Source: Anaerolineales bacterium (GTDB lineage Bacteria > Chloroflexota > Anaerolineae > 4572-78 > J111). From it: 64,000 bases of DNA. Made by a program: the position numbers and the translations under genes. The notes beneath the pieces were generated by a model. The model made no database searches, was not told the origin of the DNA, and worked only from the letters and a program-made list of their open reading frames with translations. Of the stretch, positions 16,733-25,745 are shown piece after piece. How positions within the stretch are numbered: position 1 is the first letter of the stretch; the number at the start of each line of letters is the position of its first letter. The stretch covers positions 56,571 through 120,570 of the forward strand of contig JACKAT010000012.1 of NCBI GenBank assembly GCA_020634935.1. Reading direction: 5' to 3'.

Positions 16733-19120
16733 TTACTTTATATATCCATTGACCGGTTCCCCCAGATCGACCGGCAGTGTGACCACAAATATTGTCCCTT
16801 GCCCTGGCCGGCTAGTCAAATCGATTCGGCCACCGTGTAATTCAACTAACGCTTTGGTAATAGGCATGCTCAAGCCGGGACCCAAATTTTGATCGACATC
16901 GGTTAACCCGGCGCTCATAAATTTCTGGAAAATTGTACCCTTGAGTTGATCATCGATGCCAGGGCCGGTATCGGCAACTGTAATAACCACTGTGCCAGCT
17001 TCGGGCCGAACACGCAAATAGATGCTGCCCGATTGGGTAAATTTGGCGGCGTTAAAAAGTAAATTTAAGATTATCTGGCGAATTCGTAAATAATCACCTG
17101 AAATTTCCGGTACGTTCGCGGCTACATCGGTAATAAGTTCGACCGGCTTACTCTGAATTTCGTGCTGAATTACCGGGGTCAGATCGGACACAAGTTTGGC
17201 CAGGTTAACCGGTTGCCGATTCAAATTCATTTGACCGGCTTCGATTTTACTCATATCAAGGATATTATTAATGATGTGCAGCAGGCGCTCAGCGCTGCTT
17301 AAGGCCCGCTCCAGATGATCGACCTGTTCAGGGTTGAGGTTGCTCCGAAAATCATCCAGGACAAAACCGATGTAGTTGATAATGCCATTTAGCGGGGTCC
17401 GCAGTTCGTGGGTGACGTGAGCCAGAAAACGGCTTTTGAGCCGGGTTAGCTCCTCGACCTTGTGAATCGTTTCATCTAGCTCAAAGCTCCACAGGGCCAG
17501 AGAAATCTGCTTTTTTAGCTCATCGATGATCTCCAGCTCTTTATCAGTAAAGGATTTGCCGTTAATTTTCCCGCCAAGATACAGGTTGCCCACCGCCAGA
17601 TTATTGACGGTTAACGGGTAAGCCAGTAGATACCGGATGTTCGACTTTTTCTCTGGAGAGGTGATCTCGGCGTTTCTTAACCTGAAATCGGAAGGCACAT
17701 CCAGCCCAATAACCCGTTCTAGGTCACGCCGGGTTTCAACCTTAGGCAGATTGTGCGAGATAATCCGATAACCAACCTTAAACTCATCGACACTGCCGAA
17801 AAACCAGTCGCTGACAATGTTGTGCAGATTATTGTAAAGCAGCCGGACCACAAAAACGAGCGCCACGCCAATTAAGATGATGGGGATATCTTGTATTTGG
17901 AGCAGATCGAGACTGGTCATGGTAGGGCTGATGACGACCATCAAACAGACATACCCCAATAATCCTACCAGCAGTAAACGCAAATACAAGAAATATGAGC
18001 GCTGGGCGACCTTAAAGCCAAAATCTTCGTAGCGAATAGCCAGCCAGACCACCGCAAATGGCAGGCCAACCAAACTATACCGGTTCAGCAGGCTCATAAA
18101 GATTTGGATATGGGTGGTTGGGTTCAACAAAAGGCTAATTAAAAGGATCAGCAGTGGACCGGTTAAGCCCAACAGCAGTACCCCAGCGCGTTTTCTGAAC
18201 CGCCGCATGGTATTTCGCCGCATCATTTCCAGCAGTATAATCAGCCCAATACCGCTATAAATTAGCGTATACATCTCAATAATAGCGACTAAATCCCGGT
18301 GAGCAATCGGTTGGCCAAAGATTTGAGGTAAATGGACCAGGCCCGGCAAAATGGGCAAGTATATGAGCGGTAGCAAAAATGGCCGCTCGGCCAGCAACTT
18401 TTGAGGTTGGTACAGCAACAGCAGCAAGTGCAAAAAGAGGGAGGGCAGCACAATTCGGGCGATCAGCGCCAGGCTCAGGGTCAGATCGGCCAAATAGCCG
18501 GTGGCGAAACCTGGAAAACTGCCCAGATGCAAGGCCAGAGCTATTGAAAATAAGGTAAATAGTTTGGCCAGGAACAACTCATAGCCCAAATACATAATGG
18601 TGGCGGCGGTAACCAAAATAAATAAACTCAGTATACCGGGTACAGCTACCATTTGAATAAAATTAGGCCAGGTGAATTCCAATACACGCAGTTCTATTGT
18701 AGCCGATGTCTCATTTGGTCGGAGTAAGGTGTAGGTGATTTTTTGCCCCTGATGCTGTCGCGCATAATCAATCAGCCAATTTGAAGACGGCACGGGATGC
18801 CCGTCAAGGTGAGAGATGATCTCACCTTTGTTAATAAAACCCTCCGGCAGCGCCTCAGCTCGATTGCTGAGTACCAGATTGCTTTCAATTACCACCTGAT
18901 TCTGATGGAGAAAACCGGCAAAAGGTTGGTTGATCCAGCGGGCGCTGTGCTGTAAATTGAAGGTGAGATAGACCAAGGTTAGGCCAATCCCTAACAAAAA
19001 CAGATTGCGCCAGACCAAAGGCCAGGCGACGTTATTGACAAAGCGTTTGGCTCGCCACAGAAAGATTTGAAATTTATCGTGTTTTTGCAGATTGGTTGGC
19101 TGATAGGTGGGCATTTCCAT
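16733..19120 (-). CDS. Membrane sensor histidine kinase with PDZ-like N-terminus
   Basis: In this 795-residue protein, a first membrane helix (about 35-55) is followed by a PDZ-like segment (INKGEIISHLDGHPVPSSNW, about 95-115). About eight further helices run to 430, and a GAF-like domain lies at about 470-550. HisKA has the phospho-His in FLAHVTHELRTPLNGI (near 570), and the HATPase domain carries N box NLLFNAAKF, VADTGPGIDD and the G2 box LGPGLSMPI. It starts 2 bp after the stop of the 447-residue kinase, so translation is coupled. Both kinases probably feed the receiver at 16309. The PDZ-plus-helices layout recurs in the kinase at 27350. Confidence 0.9.
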   Translation of the reverse strand: MEMPTYQPTNLQKHDKFQIFLWRAKRFVNNVAWPLVWRNLFLLGIGLTLVYLTFNLQHSARWINQPFAGFLHQNQVVIESNLVLSNRAEALPEGFINKGEIISHLDGHPVPSSNWLIDYARQHQGQKITYTLLRPNETSATIELRVLEFTWPNFIQMVAVPGILSLFILVTAATIMYLGYELFLAKLFTLFSIALALHLGSFPGFATGYLADLTLSLALIARIVLPSLFLHLLLLLYQPQKLLAERPFLLPLIYLPILPGLVHLPQIFGQPIAHRDLVAIIEMYTLIYSGIGLIILLEMMRRNTMRRFRKRAGVLLLGLTGPLLILLISLLLNPTTHIQIFMSLLNRYSLVGLPFAVVWLAIRYEDFGFKVAQRSYFLYLRLLLVGLLGYVCLMVVISPTMTSLDLLQIQDIPIILIGVALVFVVRLLYNNLHNIVSDWFFGSVDEFKVGYRIISHNLPKVETRRDLERVIGLDVPSDFRLRNAEITSPEKKSNIRYLLAYPLTVNNLAVGNLYLGGKINGKSFTDKELEIIDELKKQISLALWSFELDETIHKVEELTRLKSRFLAHVTHELRTPLNGIINYIGFVLDDFRSNLNPEQVDHLERALSSAERLLHIINNILDMSKIEAGQMNLNRQPVNLAKLVSDLTPVIQHEIQSKPVELITDVAANVPEISGDYLRIRQIILNLLFNAAKFTQSGSIYLRVRPEAGTVVITVADTGPGIDDQLKGTIFQKFMSAGLTDVDQNLGPGLSMPITKALVELHGGRIDLTSRPGQGTIFVVTLPVDLGEPVNGYIK

Positions 19121-19122
19121 GA

Positions 19123-20466
19123 TTAGCTCTTAACCTTGATTGGAATGGCAAAGTTGAAACGAGAGCCAACTCCTAACTCACTTTCAACCCAGATCCGCCC
19201 GGCGTGTAACTCAACCAGAGCTTTGGTAATGGGCATCCCCAGGCCGGTGCCTAGATGGCGGCGCCGTTCGATTTGAGTCTCTTTGGGCTGTTTAGATGAA
19301 ACTTGTTGGAAATCCTCAAAAATTAACGATAAATTTTCATTGGCAATACCAATGCCGGTGTCGATCACGCTAAAAAAGACCCAACCCCGCTTGGGCCAAA
19401 TTTTCAGGGTAATCGAGCCTTGCCGGGTAAATTTAGCTGCATTGGATAGAAGGTTAAGTAAGATCTGCCGCAGCCGCAGCCGGTCGGCCACAATAAATGG
19501 CAGGTCGTCGGAGATGTCAAAGGCCAATTCAACCGGTTTATCTTTCACCATATCTTGAACCATGGGCAGAATATCATCCAGTATTAGATGAATATCTAAT
19601 GTTTCAAGTTGGAGACTGAGCTGACCGATTTCCAGCTTGGTCATATCAAGGATGTCGTTTAATAGCTTTTTCAGATATTCAGAACCTTGCACGGCTCGAT
19701 AGAGATATTGGGCTTCCTTTTGACCAATTTCACCCAAAATCCCATCGGCAACCAGGCCGGTGGAATTAATGACCACATTCAACGGCGTTCTAATTTGGTG
19801 CGAGACATTGGTTATGAACTCGTTTTTCAGCCTGGCCACCCGTTCGGCTTCCTCACGAGCCTCGGCCAATTGAATACCCGACAGCACTAGCGAGACCTGT
19901 TCCTGCAAATCGCCTAAAGCCTGGCGCTCCTCAGAACTAAATGAGCGTCCCGATAATTTGGGGCCGATGGTTAAATATCCCAGGGCGCGTGTGCCCATTT
20001 TCAACGGCAGCGTTACCGCGTGCCGCAGCAGAATCGATGGTGCGTGTTGGTGGAGATAGACGCCGTCAACCTCAAGCCGTTTGGGCAGGTCTTCGGCTAA
20101 ATAGCGTCCCAGATGACCTCGATCATTAATATCAGCCATGATCCGGCACGCGAGGGCCACCCCTTCATTTAATCGGGCGGTATCCCGGAAAAAGAGGTTA
20201 TCGATCATGCTGCGTACCCCATCTTTGAGGGGTTGATACAGCAGTAAGGTCAGCACGGCCGCTAAAAAGACGGTGGCGCCCCGGCTGTGATAGCCCAACA
20301 GTCCCGGATAAAACCAATCGACAAAGACAAAAAGGGTAAAGTAAAAAAGGATGATGGTCGCCACTAAGATAACGGCGATAATGCCAAATCGAATGATTTC
20401 CCAGGGCGCTTCAAATTTAGGCAGCGAGTATTTAGTTTGATTTTTTTCGACGGTTCTGGTCATCAT
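19123..20466 (-). CDS. Sensor histidine kinase with altered H box
   Basis: The 447-residue protein has two N-terminal membrane helices (about 27-85), a GAF-like region (about 100-195), and HisKA with FITNVSHQIRTPLNVV near residue 222. The HATPase domain has NLLSNAAKFT, VIDTGIGIAN and LGTGLGMPI. The residue after the phospho-His is Gln where Glu or Asp is usual; this acidic residue helps catalysis in HisKA kinases, so autokinase or phosphatase activity may be weak. It is the first gene of the three-gene operon with the 795-residue kinase and a receiver. The two kinases share their soluble half and look like duplicates. Confidence 0.9.
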   Translation of the reverse strand: MMTRTVEKNQTKYSLPKFEAPWEIIRFGIIAVILVATIILFYFTLFVFVDWFYPGLLGYHSRGATVFLAAVLTLLLYQPLKDGVRSMIDNLFFRDTARLNEGVALACRIMADINDRGHLGRYLAEDLPKRLEVDGVYLHQHAPSILLRHAVTLPLKMGTRALGYLTIGPKLSGRSFSSEERQALGDLQEQVSLVLSGIQLAEAREEAERVARLKNEFITNVSHQIRTPLNVVINSTGLVADGILGEIGQKEAQYLYRAVQGSEYLKKLLNDILDMTKLEIGQLSLQLETLDIHLILDDILPMVQDMVKDKPVELAFDISDDLPFIVADRLRLRQILLNLLSNAAKFTRQGSITLKIWPKRGWVFFSVIDTGIGIANENLSLIFEDFQQVSSKQPKETQIERRRHLGTGLGMPITKALVELHAGRIWVESELGVGSRFNFAIPIKVKS

Positions 20467-20830
20467 GGCAACAACCTTGGCTAAGCGCTTATGAGCACCA
20501 AAAAGCCTATTTTTATCATAGCATAGTTTTGCCTGCCGAGTGATTACAGATTGGTTACGACCGGCAAATTAAAAGGAACCACCGATCAGACCTTAAAATT
20601 TTCTTGATTTCTCCATAACAGTTGGTATTCTATGCCGCAAGTAATAGAGTTGTGGTATAATAATAAATACGTCTGCAAACATTTGTTCTGTTGGCCTGCC
20701 CCCCATATATCGTATGAAATTTGAAAAGACCTACTATATTTAGTAATATAAAGATATTAGTGTGATTTTTTCGGTTGTAGGCACAATCTGATTTTATGGG
20801 TTAGATGTGCCGGAGAGAAAGAGGCTCGTC
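20467..20830. other. Intergenic region before dnaE
   Basis: This holds the divergent promoters of the kinase operon (minus) and dnaE (plus). A very AT-rich patch (TATATTTAGTAATATAAAG) lies at about 20734-20752. I see no clear -35/-10 pair with good spacing, no DnaA box and no terminator. Confidence 0.5.
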
Positions 20831-23800
20831 ATGTCTGATTTTTGTCACCTCCACGTCCACAGTGAATATTCCTTGCTCGATGGGCTGGGCCGCACCGCCG
20901 ATCTGGCTAAAGAAGCAGCTCGATTGGGCCAGCCGGCCTTGGCCTTGACCGACCACGGCGTTATGCATGGCGTCATTGAGTTTTTCCGCAATTGTAAGAA
21001 AAACGGCGTCAAACCCATTATCGGCGTGGAAGCCTATATGACCATGCACGGGCGTGGTATGGTCGATCGCGATCCCAATAAAGATAAGGCGCGCCATCAC
21101 TTGCTGCTGCTGGCTCAAAATATGACCGGCTACAAAAACCTGCTCAAACTGTGCAGCGAGGCCCAACTGGAAGGCTACTACTACAAACCCCGCGTTGACG
21201 CCGATTTGCTGGCCCGCTACGCCGACGGCCTCATCTGCACCACCGGCTGCATGGCCGCCGAAATCCCTTGGCTGCTCAACCCTGAAGACGGCCGGCCGCC
21301 TCAACCGGAAAAAGCATTTGAGCGGTTGCAGTGGTACATCGATGTCTTTGGTCGCGACCGCTTTTTTGTGGAACTGCAAGAACACAGCATCCCGGCCCTG
21401 ACGGCGATCAACAAAACCCTGTTCGATTGGGCCAAAAAGTATGATCTGCAAATGATCGTCACCAATGATGTCCACTACGTGACTGCTCAGGACGCTAAAT
21501 CGCACGATACGCTGCTGTGTGTGCAGACCAACTCGCTGGTTACTCAAAAAGAGCGCATGCGCATGTCGGACAACGACTATTACCTAAAAAGCCTGGACCA
21601 AATGAAGGCCACCTTCCAACCGCTGGCCGATCTGCCTGACAGCGCCTTTACCAACACCCTCAAAATCGCCGAGATGTGCGAGGTCGATCTGGAGGACGAG
21701 AGTTTCCACCTGCCCGACCTGCCGCCCCAGCCGGTCGAAATTATGCCGGTTCATTTTCAGGAGCAGCGCGATTACCCCGGCTTTTTGCGCTATCTGACCG
21801 ACCAAGGCTTGGTCGAACGGTACGGCGACGCCGCCACCTCGCCGGAGGTGCAGGCCCGCAAAGAACACGAACTTAAAATTATCAATGATATGGGCTTTGC
21901 CATCTACTTCTTGTTGGTGTGGGATTTGTGCCGCTACGCTCAAGAGCGGAATATCTGGTGGAACGTGCGCGGCTCCGGCGCCGGCTCGATTGTGGCCTAC
22001 GCTTTGGGCGTGACGTTGATCGATCCACTGCGCCACAACCTCATTTTTGAACGGTTTCTCAACCCCGGCCGCATCTCGATGCCCGACTTTGATCTGGACT
22101 ACCCTGACGACCAGCGTGAAGAGATGATCCGCTACACCTTAGAGCGGTACGGCGATGAGCGGGTGGCCCAAATCGTCTCCTTCGGTCGGATGAAGGCTCG
22201 CGCCGCCATTCGCGATGTGGGCCGGGCGATGGACATCCCTTTGTCGGAAGTGGATACCTTAGCCAAATACATCGCCGCTATTCCGGGCAAACCGGCTACT
22301 ATCGCCAACACCCTTGATCCGGATCACGAATTCTTTTCGGCTGAACTGAAAGAGCGCTACGAAACTGATGATAACGTCAGAGAGCTGGTCGAGTCGGCTC
22401 GCAGTTTGGAGGGCGTGGCCCGCCACTCGTCCGTCCACGCGGCCGCCGTCATCGTCACTGACCGGCCGCTGACGGAGTATGTGCCGGTCATGCGAGCGCA
22501 GGGGTCGGTTATCACCAAATCGGTCACGCAGTTCGAGTTTCCCGTGTGTGAGTCGATTGGGCTGCTGAAGATCGACTTTCTGGGGTTATCGACCCTGACG
22601 GTTATGCGGAAAGCGGCCGAACTGATCAAACAGCGGCACGGCCTCGATTTCAACCTCAGCAACTTGCCGATGGACCAGCCGGAGGCGTTTGAGCATTTGC
22701 CTGACTACCCTCGCCCGGAAAAGGCGTTTGAACTACTGGCTTCGGGCGAAGTGACCGGCGTGTTCCAGGTGGAAGGCAGCGGCATGCGCCGGGTGCTGAC
22801 GGAGATGAAGCCGACCCGCTTTGAGCATATCGTGGCCGCCATATCGCTCTTTCGGCCCGGCCCGCTGGAATATATCCCCACCTACATTGCCCGGATGCAC
22901 AGCAAAGAGCCGGTCGAGTTCAAGCACCCCCGGTTGGAGACGATTCTGGCCGAAACCTACGGCATCATCGTTTATCAGGAGCAGATTATCCGCATTGCGG
23001 CCGAGTTGGCCGGCTACGCTCCCGGCGACGCCGATCGCATCCGCAAGGCCGTCGGCAAGAAAAAGAAATCGGAAATTGACGCCCACCGCTCTAAATTTGT
23101 GGCCGGCGCGGTTGAAAACGGCATCCCCCAAGAAACCGCCGAGGCCATTTACGGCGACATCGAGTTTTTTGCCCGGTACGGCTTCAACAAAGCTCACGCC
23201 GCCGACTATGCGCTGGTTACCTGCCAAACCGCTTACCTCAAAGCCCACTTCCCGATAGAGTACATGGCGGCCTTGCTGACGGTCGAACGCAGCAACACCG
23301 AAAAGATCGGCACGCTGGTGGGCGAATGCCGGGCCAGGGGCATCGACGTGCTGCCGCCCAACGTCAATCACAGCCATGTCAGTGATTTTGTTATTGAAGA
23401 GCGCAAAGGCAGCGAGCCGGTGATCCGTTTTTGTATGAGCGCCGTCAAAAACGTGGGTGAAGGCCCGCTGCAAGATATTGTCGATGCGCGGGAAGCGGAA
23501 GGCCGGTTCAAAGACATCGACGATTTTTGCAGCCGGGTGGATTTGCGCCGGGTGGGTCGCCGCGCCCTGGAGGGGTTGATCAAAGTCGGCGCGCTGGACG
23601 ATTTTGCCCCCCGCCACCACCTGCTGGCGATCATCGACCGGATGATTAATTTATCCAGTTCGACGCACAAGGCCAGCTCGGTGGGGCAAATGAGTATGTT
23701 CGATTTAGGTGAGTTCGACGCGCCGCAGTTGGGGTCGATTCTCTACCCTGAGCCGGACGACATGATGCCCATTCCCCAGCGGGACGTTTTGGCCTGGGAA

Positions 23801-24667
23801 AAAGAGTTGGCGGGCACGTATCTATCGGATCATCCGATTCAAAGATATATGAAGGATATCAAAGCGGCGAATACCACGCTGCTGGGTGAAATTGACGAAA
23901 CGATGCACAAACAGCCCATTTTGGTGGCCGGGATGATTAATTCGATACGGCCTCACCAAACGAAAAAAGGCAAGCCCATGGCGTTTGTAGAGATTGAAGA
24001 TGTGCAAACGATCCGCGAGGTGGTTCTTTTTCCGAGAACTTACGAGGCTTACAAACCGCTGTTGAAACCCGGCAATCTGATTGTGGTTAAAGGCAAAGTC
24101 GATGCCGCCGACGGCCGTTCGCCCAAAATTTTGGCCGATACGGTAACGAACGAACTGACCACCTACCGGGCCGCCGATGAATTGACGCCAGTGATGCCAC
24201 CGCCCCCAGAGCCGCCGATGTTATTTGAAGAGCCGCCTCGGATCGCGGAGACGGTAGCGTCGTCATATCGACCGGCGGACAGCGACCACCCGAACGGCAG
24301 CAATGGACACAACGGCCACGGATCAAATGGGTCGAACGGATCGAATGGATCGAGCCGGTCGGAGGAGACGGTCGTTATTCCGCCGGAGCCACCGGCGGAG
24401 CTACCTCCGTCCAACCCGGTCACTTCATCGCACCGGCTGCATATTACCCTGCCCCGAACGGGTAATTTCGCTAAAGATAAACACCGGCTAAAAACAATTT
24501 ATAGTCTGCTGACCGAGAAGAGCGGCAGCGATGACTTCATTATTTATATTCCCAATGGCAACCAAAAAATTCAAATCGCGTTTCCCAACCAATCAACCCG
24601 TTATACGGCCCATTTGGAACAGCAATTGGTCCAAATATTGGGGGCCAAATCCGTTCGAGTCGAGTAA
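20831..24667 (+). CDS. dnaE: DNA polymerase III alpha subunit, DnaE
   Basis: The start is set at ATG 20831 (MSDFCHLHVHSEYSLLDG), with AAAGAGG 7 nt upstream; a GTG at 20807 is less likely. The 1278-residue replicative polymerase begins with a PHP domain (HLHVHSEYSLLDG, LTDHGVMHG). The catalytic region has MPDFDLDYPDDQRE (about 422-435), with the Asp pair of PDFDLD. Next come the palm/fingers (FRPGPLEYIP, GIIVYQEQ), GYAPGDADRIRKAVGKKK, helix-hairpin-helix and OB domains. A low-complexity Asn/Gly/Ser linker (about 1153-1180) leads to an 80-residue C-terminal domain (LHITLPRTGNFAKDKHRL). Its own strand downstream is empty for 1.1 kb. Confidence 0.97.
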   Translation: MSDFCHLHVHSEYSLLDGLGRTADLAKEAARLGQPALALTDHGVMHGVIEFFRNCKKNGVKPIIGVEAYMTMHGRGMVDRDPNKDKARHHLLLLAQNMTGYKNLLKLCSEAQLEGYYYKPRVDADLLARYADGLICTTGCMAAEIPWLLNPEDGRPPQPEKAFERLQWYIDVFGRDRFFVELQEHSIPALTAINKTLFDWAKKYDLQMIVTNDVHYVTAQDAKSHDTLLCVQTNSLVTQKERMRMSDNDYYLKSLDQMKATFQPLADLPDSAFTNTLKIAEMCEVDLEDESFHLPDLPPQPVEIMPVHFQEQRDYPGFLRYLTDQGLVERYGDAATSPEVQARKEHELKIINDMGFAIYFLLVWDLCRYAQERNIWWNVRGSGAGSIVAYALGVTLIDPLRHNLIFERFLNPGRISMPDFDLDYPDDQREEMIRYTLERYGDERVAQIVSFGRMKARAAIRDVGRAMDIPLSEVDTLAKYIAAIPGKPATIANTLDPDHEFFSAELKERYETDDNVRELVESARSLEGVARHSSVHAAAVIVTDRPLTEYVPVMRAQGSVITKSVTQFEFPVCESIGLLKIDFLGLSTLTVMRKAAELIKQRHGLDFNLSNLPMDQPEAFEHLPDYPRPEKAFELLASGEVTGVFQVEGSGMRRVLTEMKPTRFEHIVAAISLFRPGPLEYIPTYIARMHSKEPVEFKHPRLETILAETYGIIVYQEQIIRIAAELAGYAPGDADRIRKAVGKKKKSEIDAHRSKFVAGAVENGIPQETAEAIYGDIEFFARYGFNKAHAADYALVTCQTAYLKAHFPIEYMAALLTVERSNTEKIGTLVGECRARGIDVLPPNVNHSHVSDFVIEERKGSEPVIRFCMSAVKNVGEGPLQDIVDAREAEGRFKDIDDFCSRVDLRRVGRRALEGLIKVGALDDFAPRHHLLAIIDRMINLSSSTHKASSVGQMSMFDLGEFDAPQLGSILYPEPDDMMPIPQRDVLAWEKELAGTYLSDHPIQRYMKDIKAANTTLLGEIDETMHKQPILVAGMINSIRPHQTKKGKPMAFVEIEDVQTIREVVLFPRTYEAYKPLLKPGNLIVVKGKVDAADGRSPKILADTVTNELTTYRAADELTPVMPPPPEPPMLFEEPPRIAETVASSYRPADSDHPNGSNGHNGHGSNGSNGSNGSSRSEETVVIPPEPPAELPPSNPVTSSHRLHITLPRTGNFAKDKHRLKTIYSLLTEKSGSDDFIIYIPNGNQKIQIAFPNQSTRYTAHLEQQLVQILGAKSVRVE

Positions 24668-24852
24668 AAAGTTTATCCGTGTCTCGGGAATTTCGTGAAA
24701 TTCGCGGTTGATTTGGGGGTCTTCGTCCTTCAACTGGGTAACCTACTATAAAGATTTGGCTCAGCCTTCCTACCAGAGCAAAATGACCGGTCAAAGTTGC
24801 ATCCCTACGGCTGATGATAAGCTCCATACCGGGAAAAAATCATCCACCACCT

Positions 24853-25041
24853 GGTCGTGTGTCATTTTTAGGCGGTCGTGAGTCATTTTTGGGTGGTCGT
24901 GAATCGTTTTAGAGCGGTCGTGAGTCATTTTTAGGTGGTCGTGAATCATTTTAGAGCGGTCGTGAGTCATTTTTAGGCGGTCGTGAATCATTTTAGAGCG
25001 GTCGTGAGTCATTTTTAGGCGGTCGTGAATCGTTTTTGACG
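24853..25041. repeat. Tandem 21-bp repeat array 2
   Basis: There are nine 21-bp units, each starting GGTCGTG and containing a T-tract. Read on the minus strand the core is AAAAATGACTCACGACC, the same as in array 1 at 2095. Two variants alternate in most of the array (GAGTCATTTTTAGG and GAATCATTTTAGAG). Unit length is exact over the array. It lies 190 bp after dnaE. The minus-strand reading as a heptapeptide is not taken to be a gene. Confidence 0.93.
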
Positions 25042-25079
25042 GGAGTGAAGCCTAGAACAATTGGGAGCCGTTCAGGTTT

Positions 25080-25236
25080 GGGGCAAACTGATCCCTTGAA
25101 TCGCTGAGGCCGCTGAAACCGCTGAGGTTCAATCGAAAGGCCATTGACCGGAGCTAAATCGGGCGACTGCCGTCGCAAGCTAACCATGCAGTGTCTTCAT
25201 CCTTTCTCAGCGTATTCAGCGATTCAAACTTGCCCC
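25080..25236. repeat. Inverted-repeat element beside array 2
   Basis: GGGGCAA (25080-25086) and TTGAATCGCTGA (25096-25107) are mirrored by TCAGCGATTCAA (25216-25227) and TTGCCCC (25230-25236). The interior carries CGCTGA-type short repeats. It has no coding potential and starts 39 bp after array 2. The rest of 25237-25438 holds nothing recognised. Confidence 0.7.
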
Positions 25237-25438
25237 CAACGTGAAAGGCTACCGAACAACCGGTGCTGTTGCCCCCAGCAACATCGCTTCTTGATCGCCC
25301 TGGTTGCAGCAGTTCTAAATTTAAAGTGACGGTCCTTTTGAAAGGAAAACCCTTGATTTCATCGATCAGATTGATATTTTTGACCAAATGACGGTCATTT
25401 TGTGACCATATTGATGAACTACCTTGGTTGAAGACTTA

Positions 25439-25467
25439 TTGACAGATTTACACTATTGTCTTATACT
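25439..25467 (+). promoter_or_regulatory. Strong sigma70 promoter of the pfk leader
   Basis: Consensus TTGACA (25439-25444), a 17-bp spacer and TATACT (25462-25467). The predicted transcription start is near 25474, about 270 nt before the pfk start codon, which leaves a long leader ending in a terminator. Confidence 0.8.
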
Positions 25468-25473
25468 CTGCCT

Positions 25474-25716
25474 CAATTTGAGCTTGAAGAGTTCATAGAG
25501 TTGGTAGCGTTCTTAGAGTTATAGAGTTGGTAGCGTTTTAGAGTTCTAAATATTCATTCCGGCGATAACTGTTGAACTCAAAAAATGGTCTAAACTCCAT
25601 AAACGCTATGATTGGGGCCTACGGTGTCAACTGTGAAAACCATACTATGCAGCGCGTCAGACAGTCATCCCGACGACAACAAAGCAAAAATGGGCCTTGC
25701 AAGGCCCATTTTTTTT
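25474..25716 (+). ncRNA. Candidate cis-regulatory leader (or small RNA) before pfk
   Basis: This transcribed leader is inferred from the promoter at 25439 and the terminator at 25686. It contains two exact 17-nt copies of ATAGAGTTGGTAGCGTT (25495-25511 and 25521-25537). Either copy could pair through TAGCGTT with AACGCTA at 25602-25608. GGGGCCT at 25614-25620 could compete for the terminator arm. No known riboswitch motif was recognised. Confidence 0.5.
25686..25716 (+). terminator. Perfect intrinsic terminator upstream of pfk
   Basis: A5, then TGGGCCTT-GC-AAGGCCCA (25691-25708, perfectly palindromic), then eight T. It lies 15 bp before the pfk ribosome site AGGAGG. As no gene on this strand ends nearby, it most likely ends the leader RNA conditionally. 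Confidence 0.9.
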
Positions 25717-25745
25717 AATACTAACCAGCTAGGAGGATTCAAGCC

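Noticed and set aside
22733..23620. Long antisense ORFs inside dnaE (also 20801-21547)
   Set aside because: Shadows of a GC-rich coding strand; no family features, no start signals.
24791..25012. Minus-strand ORF of MTHDRxK heptads
   Set aside because: Same reason: by-product of the 21-bp array, without start signals.
24853..25041. CRISPR array
   Set aside because: Units are contiguous with no variable spacers, and no cas gene is near. The same holds for arrays 1 and 3.
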